The notes under the pieces were generated by a model. The model was given only the letters and a program-made list of their open reading frames with translations. It was not told where the DNA came from and made no database searches. From an uncultured Carboxylicivirga sp. (GTDB lineage Bacteria > Bacteroidota > Bacteroidia > Bacteroidales > Marinilabiliaceae), in assembly GCA_947491945.1 (NCBI GenBank), contig CANLLN010000007.1, positions 62,001-126,000 of the forward strand: 64,000 nt of DNA, written 5' to 3'. A program made the translations under genes and the position numbers. Below, in pieces: positions 18,518-27,560 of the stretch (positions are counted from its first letter, which is position 1; every line of letters starts with the position of its first letter).

Positions 18518-19009
18518 TTATTCTTTTGCAGCTTCGGCTTCTTCTATTCGTAAGCCAATGTTGTGTATGCCTTTAATATCAATATCGCGCATGCCTTGTA
18601 CAATACGAAAGGTGTATTGCCCGGTTTCCGCAAATTTCACATTCGTCTGATAGGGCACCTGTACATGAAACAGGTCACCCCATCCGGCTCCCAGCCATCG
18701 CCCTGCATCGTCGGCCAGGCGACACTCCAACTTATCCTGCACGACCTGTCCCGATGGACTGATGACATCGATAAAGAGCCACAGGTTGCTGTTGGGGTAG
18801 TTAGAACGGTTGCGCACATTAACAATCACATTGTATTGCTGCGCAGCACTTTCAATATCCACCTTAAATACTGCCATTGAGTCAAGATTCCATCCGCCTG
18901 CCGGTATGGTTACATACTCATCAAACACAGCTTTCTGATCGCAGCTTGCGAAGGTAATAAGACCCACCACAAGCGTTATGATGAGACTACTGTTTCTTAT
19001 TTTGCCCAT
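18518..19009 (-). CDS. gldH: Gliding motility lipoprotein GldH
   Basis: Periplasmic/outer-membrane lipoprotein needed for gliding or type IX secretion in motile Bacteroidetes, and also kept in non-gliders. The signal ends at a lipobox GLITFASC; the mature part begins DQKAVFDEYVTIPAGGW, a recognisable GldH start, and includes NPNSNLWLFIDV-like and CRLADDAGRWLGAGWGDLF motifs. I chose the ATG at 19009: the frame stays open upstream but only as antisense-like, signal-less sequence. The gene overlaps the end of ricT by 23 bases, so translation is probably coupled. Confidence 0.88.
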   Translation of the reverse strand: MGKIRNSSLIITLVVGLITFASCDQKAVFDEYVTIPAGGWNLDSMAVFKVDIESAAQQYNVIVNVRNRSNYPNSNLWLFIDVISPSGQVVQDKLECRLADDAGRWLGAGWGDLFHVQVPYQTNVKFAETGQYTFRIVQGMRDIDIKGIHNIGLRIEEAEAAKE

Positions 19010-20258
19010 TGCCCCCTTGTTGTTTACGTTGATTATTGGGTTTATAGCGACGCTTGGGTTTGTTGCCCGATGCTTTGTTGCCATTGCGTGATTGTGCTGT
19101 GGCTCCCTGCTGTTTCTTATCACCTTGCTTTGGTGCTTGTTTTTTTTCTTGCTGCGGATTATTGCGCCGTTTGCCGGGACGGCGTTTTTTTCGTTTCTGC
19201 TCGTCAAAACGCGTAAGGCTGTCCTGTGCAATTACGTTGTCGTAGGTGGGTTCACTCACCGCCAGCTTAGGTGCATCATTCACCAGTTTATCAACTTTTT
19301 TTCCTTTCCGGTTGAGGCGAATCACTTCTTTTACGCGATCTACCGATACGGTAACAATACCCGCCGGTATATCCTTGTCGGTACTGTACTGCATGGTACC
19401 TGAGAAGATGTCGGTTTTGAAATGGTAATAGCTGCCATCCACTGTTTCCAGCACAATATTGGTTTTCGGAAAGTTTTGCTGAGCATCGATATAGGCATCC
19501 AGTTCGTAGTTGAGACAGCACTTTAGCTTCCCACACTGTCCGGCCAGTTTTTGCGGATTTAGGGAAATTTCCTGATAGCGTGCAGCGTTGGTGGTGACCG
19601 ATACAAAATTGGTCATCCAGGTAGAGCAGCACAGCTCACGTCCGCAGGGGCCAATACCGCCGATACGACCGGCTTCCTGACGAGCTCCGATCTGACGCAT
19701 CTCAATGCGCACCCGAAAGGTTTCGGCCAGTACCTTAATGAGCTGACGGAAATCAACACGCTCATCGGCAATGTAATAAAAGATGGCCTTTGTTTTATCG
19801 CCCTGATACTCTACATCACCAATCTTCATATTCAGTTTCAGGCGTTCGGCTATGCGACGCGACTCCAGCATGGTCTCGTGCTCCAGCTTATGCGCCTCTT
19901 CCCATTTTTCAATGTCAGCAGCCTTGGCTTTACGGTAAACACGCTTAAATTCAAAAGTATCAAGGTTGATATTGTGCTTCTTCATTTGTAACAGAACCAG
20001 TTCGCCGGTGAGGGTAACGGTGCCGATGTCGTGGCCGGGCGAGGCCTCAACGGCTACAATATCGCCTTTTTGAATTCGTAAGGCATTGCTGTTACGGTAG
20101 TAGCCTTTACGTGTATTTTTAAATTGCACCTCTACAATATCGGTACTGTTGATGCTGTCGGGCAGATCCTCCAGCCAGTCGTAAACATTCAGTTTACCAC
20201 AGCGGCTTGAGCAATTGGAGCAGCCCTTTTTTTCTGTATCTTGAATAACTTCTTCCAT
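18987..20258 (-). CDS. ricT: RicT/YaaT-like PSP1-domain protein with basic C-terminal tail
   Basis: PSP1-family protein. In Bacillus the RicT homologue works with RicA and RicF in an Fe-S-containing complex affecting RNA processing. Cysteine pairs are visible: C13, C16 and C20 near the N-terminus (GCSNCSSRCG), GPCGRELCCS and GQCGKLKCC in the body. From about residue 355 to the end the protein is a low-complexity Lys/Arg/Gln/Asn tail, probably disordered and RNA-binding. It lies between holB and gldH, the arrangement usual in Bacteroidetes. RicA and RicF are not in the window. Confidence 0.9.
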   Translation of the reverse strand: MEEVIQDTEKKGCSNCSSRCGKLNVYDWLEDLPDSINSTDIVEVQFKNTRKGYYRNSNALRIQKGDIVAVEASPGHDIGTVTLTGELVLLQMKKHNINLDTFEFKRVYRKAKAADIEKWEEAHKLEHETMLESRRIAERLKLNMKIGDVEYQGDKTKAIFYYIADERVDFRQLIKVLAETFRVRIEMRQIGARQEAGRIGGIGPCGRELCCSTWMTNFVSVTTNAARYQEISLNPQKLAGQCGKLKCCLNYELDAYIDAQQNFPKTNIVLETVDGSYYHFKTDIFSGTMQYSTDKDIPAGIVTVSVDRVKEVIRLNRKGKKVDKLVNDAPKLAVSEPTYDNVIAQDSLTRFDEQKRKKRRPGKRRNNPQQEKKQAPKQGDKKQQGATAQSRNGNKASGNKPKRRYKPNNQRKQQGGNGQNKKQ

Positions 20259-20300
20259 ATATAAAAAAATAAAAGGCTCTGTGGCCTTGTGAATCGCACC

Positions 20301-21422
20301 TTACTGCTTGAGCAGCATTATTACTTTTAGGCACAAATCCATTAATATAATACGTGCATTCCCATTTTGTTCAAGATGAGAATGGGCTAAACTAAATTCT
20401 TCGCATAGCTGAAGCACGTTGCCATCGTTGATAAACGGAGCGAAACGTGCTGAGAAATTTTCTTCATCAGGAGTGAGGTACAACAGTTCCGGCTCCTGAA
20501 TATTCATCATGAAATTTTCGCGTATGAGGCGCAGGGAAAAGTCAAAGAAATTTTTCTGACGCTCCTTTGATTGCCGGTTCATGTCATCGCACCAATCAAT
20601 CAAATCAAAGAGTTTGCGGCCGTATGCCAAACGCATCATACTTACAAACTTATCAAAAAAATAAGTGCGTTCCTCATCCTGCTCCACAATTTCACATGCC
20701 GCCACGTAATTGCCACCCGCCAGCTTGGCAAAGTTGGCAGCCTCATCGGGGCTTACCCCATGTTGTGTTTGAAGCGCCCCGGCAATTTCTTCATTCGACA
20801 GTGGGGGCACGTTAAGGCGCTGTGCGCGGCTTTGTATGGTGCCTAATACATCGTTGGGATTGTCCGATACCAGCAGAAAGACAGTCCCTTCAGGCGGTTC
20901 CTCGAGTAATTTTAACAGTTTGTTAGCTGCTGCCAGGTGCATCTTTTCAGGCAACCAGATGATCATTACTTTGTATTTGCCTTCAAAAGTTTTTAGACTG
21001 AGCTTTTTTATAATTTCCTGACTCTCCTGGCTGTATATCAAGCCCTGCTTATCGGCGTCGAGATAATTAAACCACTGGCGGATATTGAAGTAGGGCCTGG
21101 ATGAGACGAATTGTCGCCATTCGTTGATGTAAGTGTCACTCACCGGGTTTTTATGCTTGGTGCTTTTTACCACCGGAAACACAAAATGTAAGTCAGGATG
21201 CACCAAGCGAGAATACTTACGGCATGCCGGGCACTCGCCGCAGGAATCATTATCGTGCCGGTGCTGACAGTTCAGATATTGAGCAAATGCCAATGCCAGG
21301 TTGATTTTTCCTACACCGCTGGGGCCGCATAGCATTTGTGCATGGCTAACGCGGTTTTCCTGCACCATGCTTATCAAATGTTTTTTAACTCGTTCGTGTC
21401 CTATTACTTCGCTAAACTTCAT
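20301..21422 (-). CDS. holB: DNA polymerase III subunit delta'
   Basis: Clamp-loader subunit. The N-terminal AAA+ module has a degenerate P-loop GPSGVGKI (Ile40 where Thr/Ser is expected), as expected for a subunit that does not hydrolyse ATP. A four-cysteine zinc site follows (C52, C61, C64, C67). LLKLLEEPPEGTVFLLVSDNP and the sensor-like TIQSRAQRL are typical. At 373 residues it has normal length. It starts the minus-strand group holB-ricT-gldH-trmB, with a 42-base gap to ricT. Confidence 0.93.
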   Translation of the reverse strand: MKFSEVIGHERVKKHLISMVQENRVSHAQMLCGPSGVGKINLALAFAQYLNCQHRHDNDSCGECPACRKYSRLVHPDLHFVFPVVKSTKHKNPVSDTYINEWRQFVSSRPYFNIRQWFNYLDADKQGLIYSQESQEIIKKLSLKTFEGKYKVMIIWLPEKMHLAAANKLLKLLEEPPEGTVFLLVSDNPNDVLGTIQSRAQRLNVPPLSNEEIAGALQTQHGVSPDEAANFAKLAGGNYVAACEIVEQDEERTYFFDKFVSMMRLAYGRKLFDLIDWCDDMNRQSKERQKNFFDFSLRLIRENFMMNIQEPELLYLTPDEENFSARFAPFINDGNVLQLCEEFSLAHSHLEQNGNARIILMDLCLKVIMLLKQ

Positions 21423-21567
21423 GAAGTCACCTAAAATTCAAGTGATCAAAGATAATAATTTAGTTGGTTGTGAGAAATGCCTTGATGTTTTCCCCATGTT
21501 TGGTAAAAAGATCCTAGCAATGACTCAAATCATTGGCTTCTGACCATGTTATTAACACCCAATACAC

Positions 21568-21575
21568 TAGATTTG
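21568..21575 (+). promoter_or_regulatory. Possible -7 element (TAGATTTG)
   Basis: Exact match to TAnnTTTG, 17 bases before the radical SAM start at 21592. No clear -33 TTTG at the expected 19-21 base spacing. Confidence 0.3.
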
Positions 21576-21591
21576 CATAAAAAATTAGCGC

Positions 21592-22371
21592 ATGTCTGTT
21601 TTTCTGTTTGATGAAATTGTATTTGGGCCGGTGAAGAGTCGTAGACTGGGTATCTCTCTGGGTGTGAATCTACTGCCGGTTAATAAGAAAATATGTTCTT
21701 TCGACTGCATTTATTGTGAGTGCGGTTTGAACGGGCAGCTGGGGGATAAGCGGGGTGAGATGCCCACCCGCGAGGCGGTAAAAGCAGCATTGGATAAGAA
21801 GTTAAAGGCCATGGGGCAGGAGGGGGTTAAGCCTGATGTGATTACCTTTGCCGGAAATGGTGAGCCTACCCTGCATCCTGAATTTAAGGCTGTGATTGAC
21901 GACACCATTGCTCTTCGTAATGCACACTGTCCAGCGGCGCGCATTGCGGTACTCTCCAATGCATCCAGGTTAGATCGGCCTGATGTTGTGGAGGCTTTGA
22001 ATAAAGTGGATGATAATATTCTAAAGCTCGATGCCGGTATTGAAACAACCATTCAGCAGCTGGATCAGCCCAACTATCCTTTTAGTCTGGAAAAGACCTT
22101 AGATCAGCTCTGTGCTTTTAAGGGGCGATTGATTATACAAACCATGTTTGTGCTGGGCGAGGTAGATGGTCAGATCATTGACAATACAGGTGATGCAGAT
22201 ATTCAGGCCTGGTTATCGGTGCTAAAAAGGATACAGCCGCGTAAAGTAATGATTTATACTATAGAACGTGACACGCCGCATCAAGGGCTCAGAAAAGTAG
22301 CGATTGAGCAACTAAAGGCCATTGCTGCCCGTGTGGAGGCATTGGGACTTGAGGTGTCTGTATCCGGCTAA
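21592..22371 (+). CDS. Radical SAM protein of unknown substrate
   Basis: The [4Fe-4S]-binding CxxxCxxC is ICSFDCIYC (Cys35, Cys39, Cys42), followed by the glycine-rich SAM-contact TFAGNGEPTLHPEF. The 259-residue length and the N-terminal GPVKSRRLGISLGVNLLP are characteristic of a widely conserved but uncharacterised radical SAM group in anaerobic bacteria. No second Fe-S cluster or SPASM domain is evident. A glycosyltransferase gene starts 24 bases downstream and may be cotranscribed. I do not assign a substrate. Confidence 0.87.
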   Translation: MSVFLFDEIVFGPVKSRRLGISLGVNLLPVNKKICSFDCIYCECGLNGQLGDKRGEMPTREAVKAALDKKLKAMGQEGVKPDVITFAGNGEPTLHPEFKAVIDDTIALRNAHCPAARIAVLSNASRLDRPDVVEALNKVDDNILKLDAGIETTIQQLDQPNYPFSLEKTLDQLCAFKGRLIIQTMFVLGEVDGQIIDNTGDADIQAWLSVLKRIQPRKVMIYTIERDTPHQGLRKVAIEQLKAIAARVEALGLEVSVSG

Positions 22372-22394
22372 GCTAGTCAAGACTTTTTAAAATA

Positions 22395-23477
22395 ATGAGC
22401 ATCTCTGGATCATACCGTCGCGTTGTGGTGAGTCCTCTAAACTGGGGACTAGGGCATGCTACACGTCTTGTTCCGGTGATCGATGGCTTGCTGCGTCAGG
22501 GGCATACGGTATTGCTGGCCGGTGAGGAACCTTCTCTGCATATTCTGAAAGAAGTTTTCCCCTCGCTGCTCAGCATCCCAACAAAAGGCTTTCAGGTTCG
22601 TTTGGCGGAAGGGCAGCGGCAGTGGCCTGTTTTGATAAAGCAGATTCCGTCGTTCTTGAAGTTTATGCTTAGGGATTATCAGCAGGTTCAACGCATTGTT
22701 AAAGAGTATGATATAGACCTTATTATCTCTGATAATCGTTATGGTTTTCGTAGCGGGAAGGTCAGTTCTGTTATTATCACTCATCAAACCCGACCTTATC
22801 CGGGTCAAAAGCTGGCCTTTCTTCGGCCTATTACCAACTTTATCAGCCGTTGCTTGTTATCACGCTTCGATGCGTGTTGGGTGCCGGATGCTAGTCCGCC
22901 AAATAATTTATCGGGCGATCTGTCCCGCGGTTTTGTAGGGCTTTCCATTCAGTATGTGGGTCTTGTCTCGCGATTGCAAGTGCCGATGTTTGCAAAATGC
23001 GCGGTAATAAAAGCCGATGTATTGCTTATACTGTCGGGTCCCGAGCCACAGCGCAGCCTGCTGGAGGATCTTTTGGTAGCCCGCTTTAAAGGCACGGGAC
23101 GTCGAGCGGTGATACTCTGTGGACAGCCCAAACGCAGTATTAAGCACGAGGACAACCTTATTTTCCTGCCACACTGCGATTCTGCCCAATTGAAGTCGCT
23201 CATTTGTAATAGTGAACATATTATCTGTCGGTCGGGATATTCCACCCTTATGGATTTGATGGTGTGCAATAAACGAGCCCTGTTGATTCCTACCCCCGGG
23301 CAATTTGAGCAGGAGTACCTGGCAAGGCGTGCATCCCTCTATTTTGGTTTTCGCTGGATGCAGCAGGATGCCATAGAGGATTGTTCGCTCAGTGATATTT
23401 TATTTACGCAGCCGAAGGTGGTCAGTTCTCATGTTAAAAGTGTTTTTTGTCTTCCCGATTTACCTGCCTGCAACTAA
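22395..23477 (+). CDS. MurG-like (GT28/GT-B) glycosyltransferase
   Basis: Predicted GT-B enzyme using a nucleotide sugar. The N-terminal VSPLNWGLGHATRLVPVIDGLL matches the acceptor-side nucleotide fold of MurG-like transferases, and the C-terminal region CRSGYSTLMDLMVCNKRALLIPTPGQFEQEYLARRA is the donor-binding block. No membrane helix is seen, so it would act at the cytoplasmic face. It is probably cotranscribed with the radical SAM gene. The acceptor is unknown; it is not the canonical MurG, since it lacks the division/cell-wall gene context. Confidence 0.85.
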   Translation: MSISGSYRRVVVSPLNWGLGHATRLVPVIDGLLRQGHTVLLAGEEPSLHILKEVFPSLLSIPTKGFQVRLAEGQRQWPVLIKQIPSFLKFMLRDYQQVQRIVKEYDIDLIISDNRYGFRSGKVSSVIITHQTRPYPGQKLAFLRPITNFISRCLLSRFDACWVPDASPPNNLSGDLSRGFVGLSIQYVGLVSRLQVPMFAKCAVIKADVLLILSGPEPQRSLLEDLLVARFKGTGRRAVILCGQPKRSIKHEDNLIFLPHCDSAQLKSLICNSEHIICRSGYSTLMDLMVCNKRALLIPTPGQFEQEYLARRASLYFGFRWMQQDAIEDCSLSDILFTQPKVVSSHVKSVFCLPDLPACN

Positions 23478-23684
23478 GCGTGAGTAGCTTAAACCCATTT
23501 TTTCCAACTTGGTCAGCAGAATATATTGCCTCATCAATAAAATTGTAACCTTTAAGGCTTGTGTGAGTATTAGTAAGCGGAGCATCTGTCAAATGAAACA
23601 TATCGGTTAAATGTTCATACGTCAATTGCTGAACCTATTCATAACCCAATCCGGAAGAGAGTTACGGATTAATAAAAAAATAAG

Positions 23685-24137
23685 ATGACGCTAACGATAT
23701 TATTGGTTCTTGTTTTGGGCTTTGCCCTCTGGTTTTGGAAAAAGGGATTAGTAAAGCTTGCTGAACATTGGGGTTCACAAGCTTTGGAGGCAATTTTGTT
23801 TCCCAATGGACAAGAGGATCGTGATTTTATTATGCACCGTTTGCAAGTAATCACAAAAAATAAATATAATGATGTTTTGTTGTTGGATTACTTCTTAAAG
23901 ATAAAGGGCTTGCAGGTGGTGGATGTGCAAAAGCCGCTTAATTTTTGGACGCGTAAGTATTTGATGAGCCCCACCAAGCTAAGGTTGAATTATTTTGAGC
24001 AAGTAAAGTTTTACGAGGGTTTCCTGAATTATCCGGCAGCTTCGATGAAAGCTACCCCAAAGGCCAACCGGAAAAAAGAGTATATCACATCCGAGTCAGA
24101 AGAGAGCTTCTACTACAAGAAGCGAAAGCTGGCATAG
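23685..24137 (+). CDS. Membrane-anchored hypothetical protein, 150 aa
   Basis: Unrecognised. One N-terminal membrane helix (residues 1-20, MTLTILLVLVLGFALWFWKK), then a soluble part ending in a charged Lys/Glu/Ser-rich tail. Presumably the C-terminal part faces the cytoplasm, because a basic patch follows the helix. It is followed by a clear bidirectional hairpin terminator. No neighbour suggests a role. Confidence 0.7.
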   Translation: MTLTILLVLVLGFALWFWKKGLVKLAEHWGSQALEAILFPNGQEDRDFIMHRLQVITKNKYNDVLLLDYFLKIKGLQVVDVQKPLNFWTRKYLMSPTKLRLNYFEQVKFYEGFLNYPAASMKATPKANRKKEYITSESEESFYYKKRKLA

Positions 24138-24189
24138 CCGGCACAAATAAGAGAAGGCAAGTGGAATACAATCGCTGCTTGTCAGGAAA

Positions 24190-24220
24190 GAAAAACGGGA
24201 AGCACTGCTTCCCGTTTTTT
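24190..24220. terminator. Bidirectional Rho-independent terminator
   Basis: Near-perfect hairpin aaaaacgggaagc / gcttcccgttttt (24191-24203 with 24207-24219) with a 3-base loop and T-run on either side. It separates the converging 23685 gene and the 24243-25139 gene. Confidence 0.85.
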
Positions 24221-24242
24221 ATGAGATCGTTCCTTGTTAATT

Positions 24243-25139
24243 TTATTTTAATTCAAAAGTGTTGGTGCCAATGTTAAAGCCATCAACAAAAATGTCGACG
24301 GTGTAAATGCCTTTTAGTAACTCGCCATCGGCAGCTGGGTAGTAAATGCACACATCAACATCTTCGCCTCCGTATTCAAATTCGCGCTTGGCCGAGTAGT
24401 TGATTTCTTCATCTTCGTACTCAAATACATTGTCGAGGGAGGTGAGAAGAAGTGCCTCATCAGGTCGCAATATGCGTATGTAGATGCTTTTCATGCCCAC
24501 CTGTGCTGTTATGTTTTTTTCTACGGTGCAGCAAACGCGAATTTTAGAAACGTTGCGGGCTTTTTTGGTGTCATTGCCCCTGGCATTGAGTCCGCTTACT
24601 TCAATATTTCGTGTTTCAAGTTGCGAGGCAATTTCAACCTTTTTATCCAACTTCTTTTTCTTCTGTTCCAGTTCTTTGTAGGACTCTGTTATTTTTTGAT
24701 GTTCCTTACGGTACTGGATGTTTTCCTGTACCAGCTCCTCGTTGCGTCGGTTGAGCGAATCAATCTGCACCACAAAGTTTTTCATCACGCCACGCAGTGT
24801 TGATAGTTCTTTCTTATATTCCCTTATTTTATGGGCATTAGTGGCCTTGATGGTTTTTATCTCTTCGATGAGGTGTGTAATTTTTTCACGTTCCTGTTCA
24901 AGCATCAGGTTAAGGGTGTCGTTGTTGCTGTGCAAGGAATCATAGTCAGTTGCCAATGACTGAAACTCTTCGGTTAGCAATAGTTTTTCTTCCGTCATTT
25001 CCTCAACCACTGCCTTGTACTCTTGCCTGTTAGAGAGAAATAAGAACAACAAAATGGCAATGATCGCCAGAGCGATACCACCAATGATGTAAATTAATTT
25101 GTTCGATGTAGGCTTTCCCGTGTTATTATCCATAATCAA
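24243..25139 (-). CDS. Membrane-anchored coiled-coil protein with C-terminal beta domain
   Basis: No named function. Layout: short cytoplasmic N-terminus, one membrane helix (about residues 15-36), a long heptad-like coiled coil (about 40-165, rich in Glu/Lys/Leu), then a compact C-terminal domain beginning ISxLETRNIEVSGLNARG and ending with an Ig/immunoglobulin-like pattern of alternating strands (IYTVDIFVDGFNIGTNTFEL). Conserved across Bacteroidetes as uncharacterised. It stands alone, divergent from the Ig-like lipoprotein gene. Two close ATGs (25139 and 25133) are possible. Confidence 0.75.
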   Translation of the reverse strand: MIMDNNTGKPTSNKLIYIIGGIALAIIAILLFLFLSNRQEYKAVVEEMTEEKLLLTEEFQSLATDYDSLHSNNDTLNLMLEQEREKITHLIEEIKTIKATNAHKIREYKKELSTLRGVMKNFVVQIDSLNRRNEELVQENIQYRKEHQKITESYKELEQKKKKLDKKVEIASQLETRNIEVSGLNARGNDTKKARNVSKIRVCCTVEKNITAQVGMKSIYIRILRPDEALLLTSLDNVFEYEDEEINYSAKREFEYGGEDVDVCIYYPAADGELLKGIYTVDIFVDGFNIGTNTFELK

Positions 25140-25264
25140 GCGTCTTCTAAAAAGTCAATGCGCAAAGTTATTATTTTTTAACGGCTCTGCAATGTGCGTT
25201 ATTGGCCTTGTTGGCTAGCTATTTGGCATAGGAATAGTCTGTGGGGTTTTTTATTGTCGTGATA

Positions 25265-27133
25265 ATGCATAATCTTTATAAATTTGTGAAGAATTTTAAA
25301 ATCTCTGTTTTGAAGCAAAAGATATTTCAGCTCGTAGTGCTTATTGCCATATCGCAACTTTTTTGGTATTGCGCCAATGTAGGTATGCCTACCGGGGGCG
25401 AAAAGGATGAAACACCCCCGCGTGTAGTTAAGTCCATACCTAGCGCCAATGCACTTAATTACAAAAAGAAAACCATTTACATAGAGTTTGATGAGCTGAT
25501 TCAGCTGAAGGATTACCGGAGCAAATTTATTGTGTCGCCACCGGTTAATGAGCAGCCTATTGTGGAAGCAAGGGGTAATAAACTGGAGGTGACTTTTGAA
25601 GAGGATCTTCAGCCCAATACTACTTACACGCTTGATTTTGCCGATGCCATTGTGGATAATAACGAAGGGAATGTGCTTGAAAACTATGCTTTTTCTTTTT
25701 CAACAGGCGAATACATCGATTCGCTTCAGGTGTCTGGTAATTTATATGATGCCGATGACTTGTCACCCTCGGAAGGCGTGCTGGTATATCTGCACAATAA
25801 CCTGAACGATACTGCTATTCAGAAGTTAGTGCCTATCCGAATGGCCAAAACGAACGCGCAGGGGCGCTTTAATATTCGCAATGTGAGCCCCGGTAGATAT
25901 CGTATCTATGCCCTGGATGATGCCAATAGGAATCATAAGTTTGATCAGCCCGGTGAATCAATGGCCTGGTCTGAAATAATTGTAGAGCCCGGCTTTGAGT
26001 ATCGACAGTTCGCCGATACGATCCGTGTTGATTCACTGGAAACAGATTCAGTACACTATTACGAAAAACTGGTTTACACGCCGGATAGTCTTCTGCTGTT
26101 TAAGTTTCAGCACGACTATAAGGAACAGTACCTGCTGAGCGAAGAGCGCAAAGAGCGGGCAAAGCTGACCTACTACTTTAACCGTCCGCTTGAGGATGAT
26201 GCTCGCCTGGCACTGACCGGACACGAGGAGAAGCAGGATGTGTTTATTATGGACCGGTCGCTTAATAATGATACCGTTACTTTTTGGGTGGCCGATAGCA
26301 GCTTTTACAATCAGGACTCATTGTCCGTGTCTTTAAGCTATTCAATGTGTGATTCGTTGGATCAGCTTTATACAAAGACGGATACCATTGCCATGTATTT
26401 CTTTGAAGTAAAAGATACCAAAAAGAAGAAGCGAAAAAAGGATGACGCACCTGAGCCGGTTCCTACTATTCAACTGCGCAATGTAAAGAGTAAGCTGGAA
26501 GTGTTTGGGGAGTATCATTTTTCGTTGCCAGCGCCAGCAACAAGTTTCAATACGCAAGCTATTACCCTGTTTAATCACAAGGACACCATTCCTGAGCAGG
26601 AAGATTTTGAACTGATTCATGACGAGCGTTCCATTCTTGATTACACCATCAGAAATGAGTGGGAGCCGGGTGTTAAGTATGAGATGATTATCGATTCGGC
26701 AGCTATCTACGATATTTATGGGCTGAACAATGATTCCATTAACCTGCAGTTTTCGGTGAAATCACTGGATAGCTATGGATTGATACGAATTCAGATACTA
26801 AATGCACAGGACGACTGGTTAGTGCAGCTATTGAATCGAAAGGAGGCTGTTGTGCAGCAGACTTACATACCCAACGAAAGTGGTAAGATTGGCTTTCGTT
26901 ATATTAATCCTGGTGAGTACATGCTGCGTATCGTAGTGGATAAAAATAAAAATGGAAGGTGGGATAGCGGTGATTACTATGAACGAATACAGCCAGAGGC
27001 GATGATGTATTTCCCACGGCGCTTGAAGATTAGAAAAAACTGGGAGGAAGACTATAAGACTTGGGATCCAACATCGTTTAACGTCGATCAGTTCTCGAAA
27101 CAGTTTCGCAAACCTAAGAAAAAAGAAGAGTAA
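25265..27133 (+). CDS. Ig-like (SbsA-type) domain lipoprotein
   Basis: Large exported lipoprotein, 623 residues. The first ATG at 25265 is preferred to an in-frame GTG at 25241 that would add a hydrophobic start. A lipobox LFWYC (Cys36) is followed by the conserved NVGMPTGGEKDETPPRV stretch. An SbsA/Big_5-like Ig domain spans about residues 45-150 and a carboxypeptidase-regulatory-like beta-sandwich about 160-260; the remainder is beta-rich. Such proteins occur widely in Bacteroidetes, in part anchored at the cell surface. The stop overlaps the next gene by one base. Confidence 0.85.
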   Translation: MHNLYKFVKNFKISVLKQKIFQLVVLIAISQLFWYCANVGMPTGGEKDETPPRVVKSIPSANALNYKKKTIYIEFDELIQLKDYRSKFIVSPPVNEQPIVEARGNKLEVTFEEDLQPNTTYTLDFADAIVDNNEGNVLENYAFSFSTGEYIDSLQVSGNLYDADDLSPSEGVLVYLHNNLNDTAIQKLVPIRMAKTNAQGRFNIRNVSPGRYRIYALDDANRNHKFDQPGESMAWSEIIVEPGFEYRQFADTIRVDSLETDSVHYYEKLVYTPDSLLLFKFQHDYKEQYLLSEERKERAKLTYYFNRPLEDDARLALTGHEEKQDVFIMDRSLNNDTVTFWVADSSFYNQDSLSVSLSYSMCDSLDQLYTKTDTIAMYFFEVKDTKKKKRKKDDAPEPVPTIQLRNVKSKLEVFGEYHFSLPAPATSFNTQAITLFNHKDTIPEQEDFELIHDERSILDYTIRNEWEPGVKYEMIIDSAAIYDIYGLNNDSINLQFSVKSLDSYGLIRIQILNAQDDWLVQLLNRKEAVVQQTYIPNESGKIGFRYINPGEYMLRIVVDKNKNGRWDSGDYYERIQPEAMMYFPRRLKIRKNWEEDYKTWDPTSFNVDQFSKQFRKPKKKEE

Positions 27134-27444
27134 TGTCAGTACTACTTAATTTTGCCATGTTTCCCACCGATAAGGGCGACAGCGTGAGTGAATATGTGAG
27201 CCAGGTTATCGCTCATATTAAAGACAGTGGTCTTAATTATAAGCTAAATCCCATGGGTACTACCATTGAGGCAGATACTATGGCCGAGGCACTAAAGGTG
27301 GTGCAGGAAAGCTATGATATACTAGCGCCTGTTTCCAATCGTATTTATTGTTCAATCACTATTGATGCGCAAAAAGATAAAGGACAGCGCATGGCAGGTA
27401 AAATTGCCTCGATAGAGACCAAAATAGGGAAGGTGAATAAATAA
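27133..27444 (+). CDS. MTH1187-type thiamine-binding protein
   Basis: Small YkoF/MTH1187-family fold (103 residues) that binds thiamine or its precursor. Features are the N-terminal MSVLLNFAMFPTDKGDSVSEYV and NPMGTTIEADTMAEALKVV motifs typical of the family. The ATG overlaps the stop of the Ig-like lipoprotein gene (TAATG), so it is almost certainly cotranscribed and translationally coupled with it. No thiamine genes are near; the biological link with the lipoprotein is not apparent. Confidence 0.85.
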   Translation: MSVLLNFAMFPTDKGDSVSEYVSQVIAHIKDSGLNYKLNPMGTTIEADTMAEALKVVQESYDILAPVSNRIYCSITIDAQKDKGQRMAGKIASIETKIGKVNK

Positions 27445-27560
27445 CTAGTGATTTAATTATACAAAGTTCATCGCTTAGGGAGATGCTGATAGTGGTGAAA
27501 AGTTGGAGTTTTCAGAAAAAGGCATTGTTTTTGATTAGAAGGCAGCCTAAATAATAGTTT

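Noticed and set aside
18518-19231. A longer gldH frame starting at 19231
   Set aside because: The extra 74 residues lie inside ricT, lack a signal and are Lys/Asn-rich; the ATG at 19009 gives a proper lipoprotein signal.
20301-21422. P-loop Ile in holB as a damaged gene
   Set aside because: A degenerate P-loop is normal for delta' subunits, which do not hydrolyse ATP; the rest of the protein is complete.
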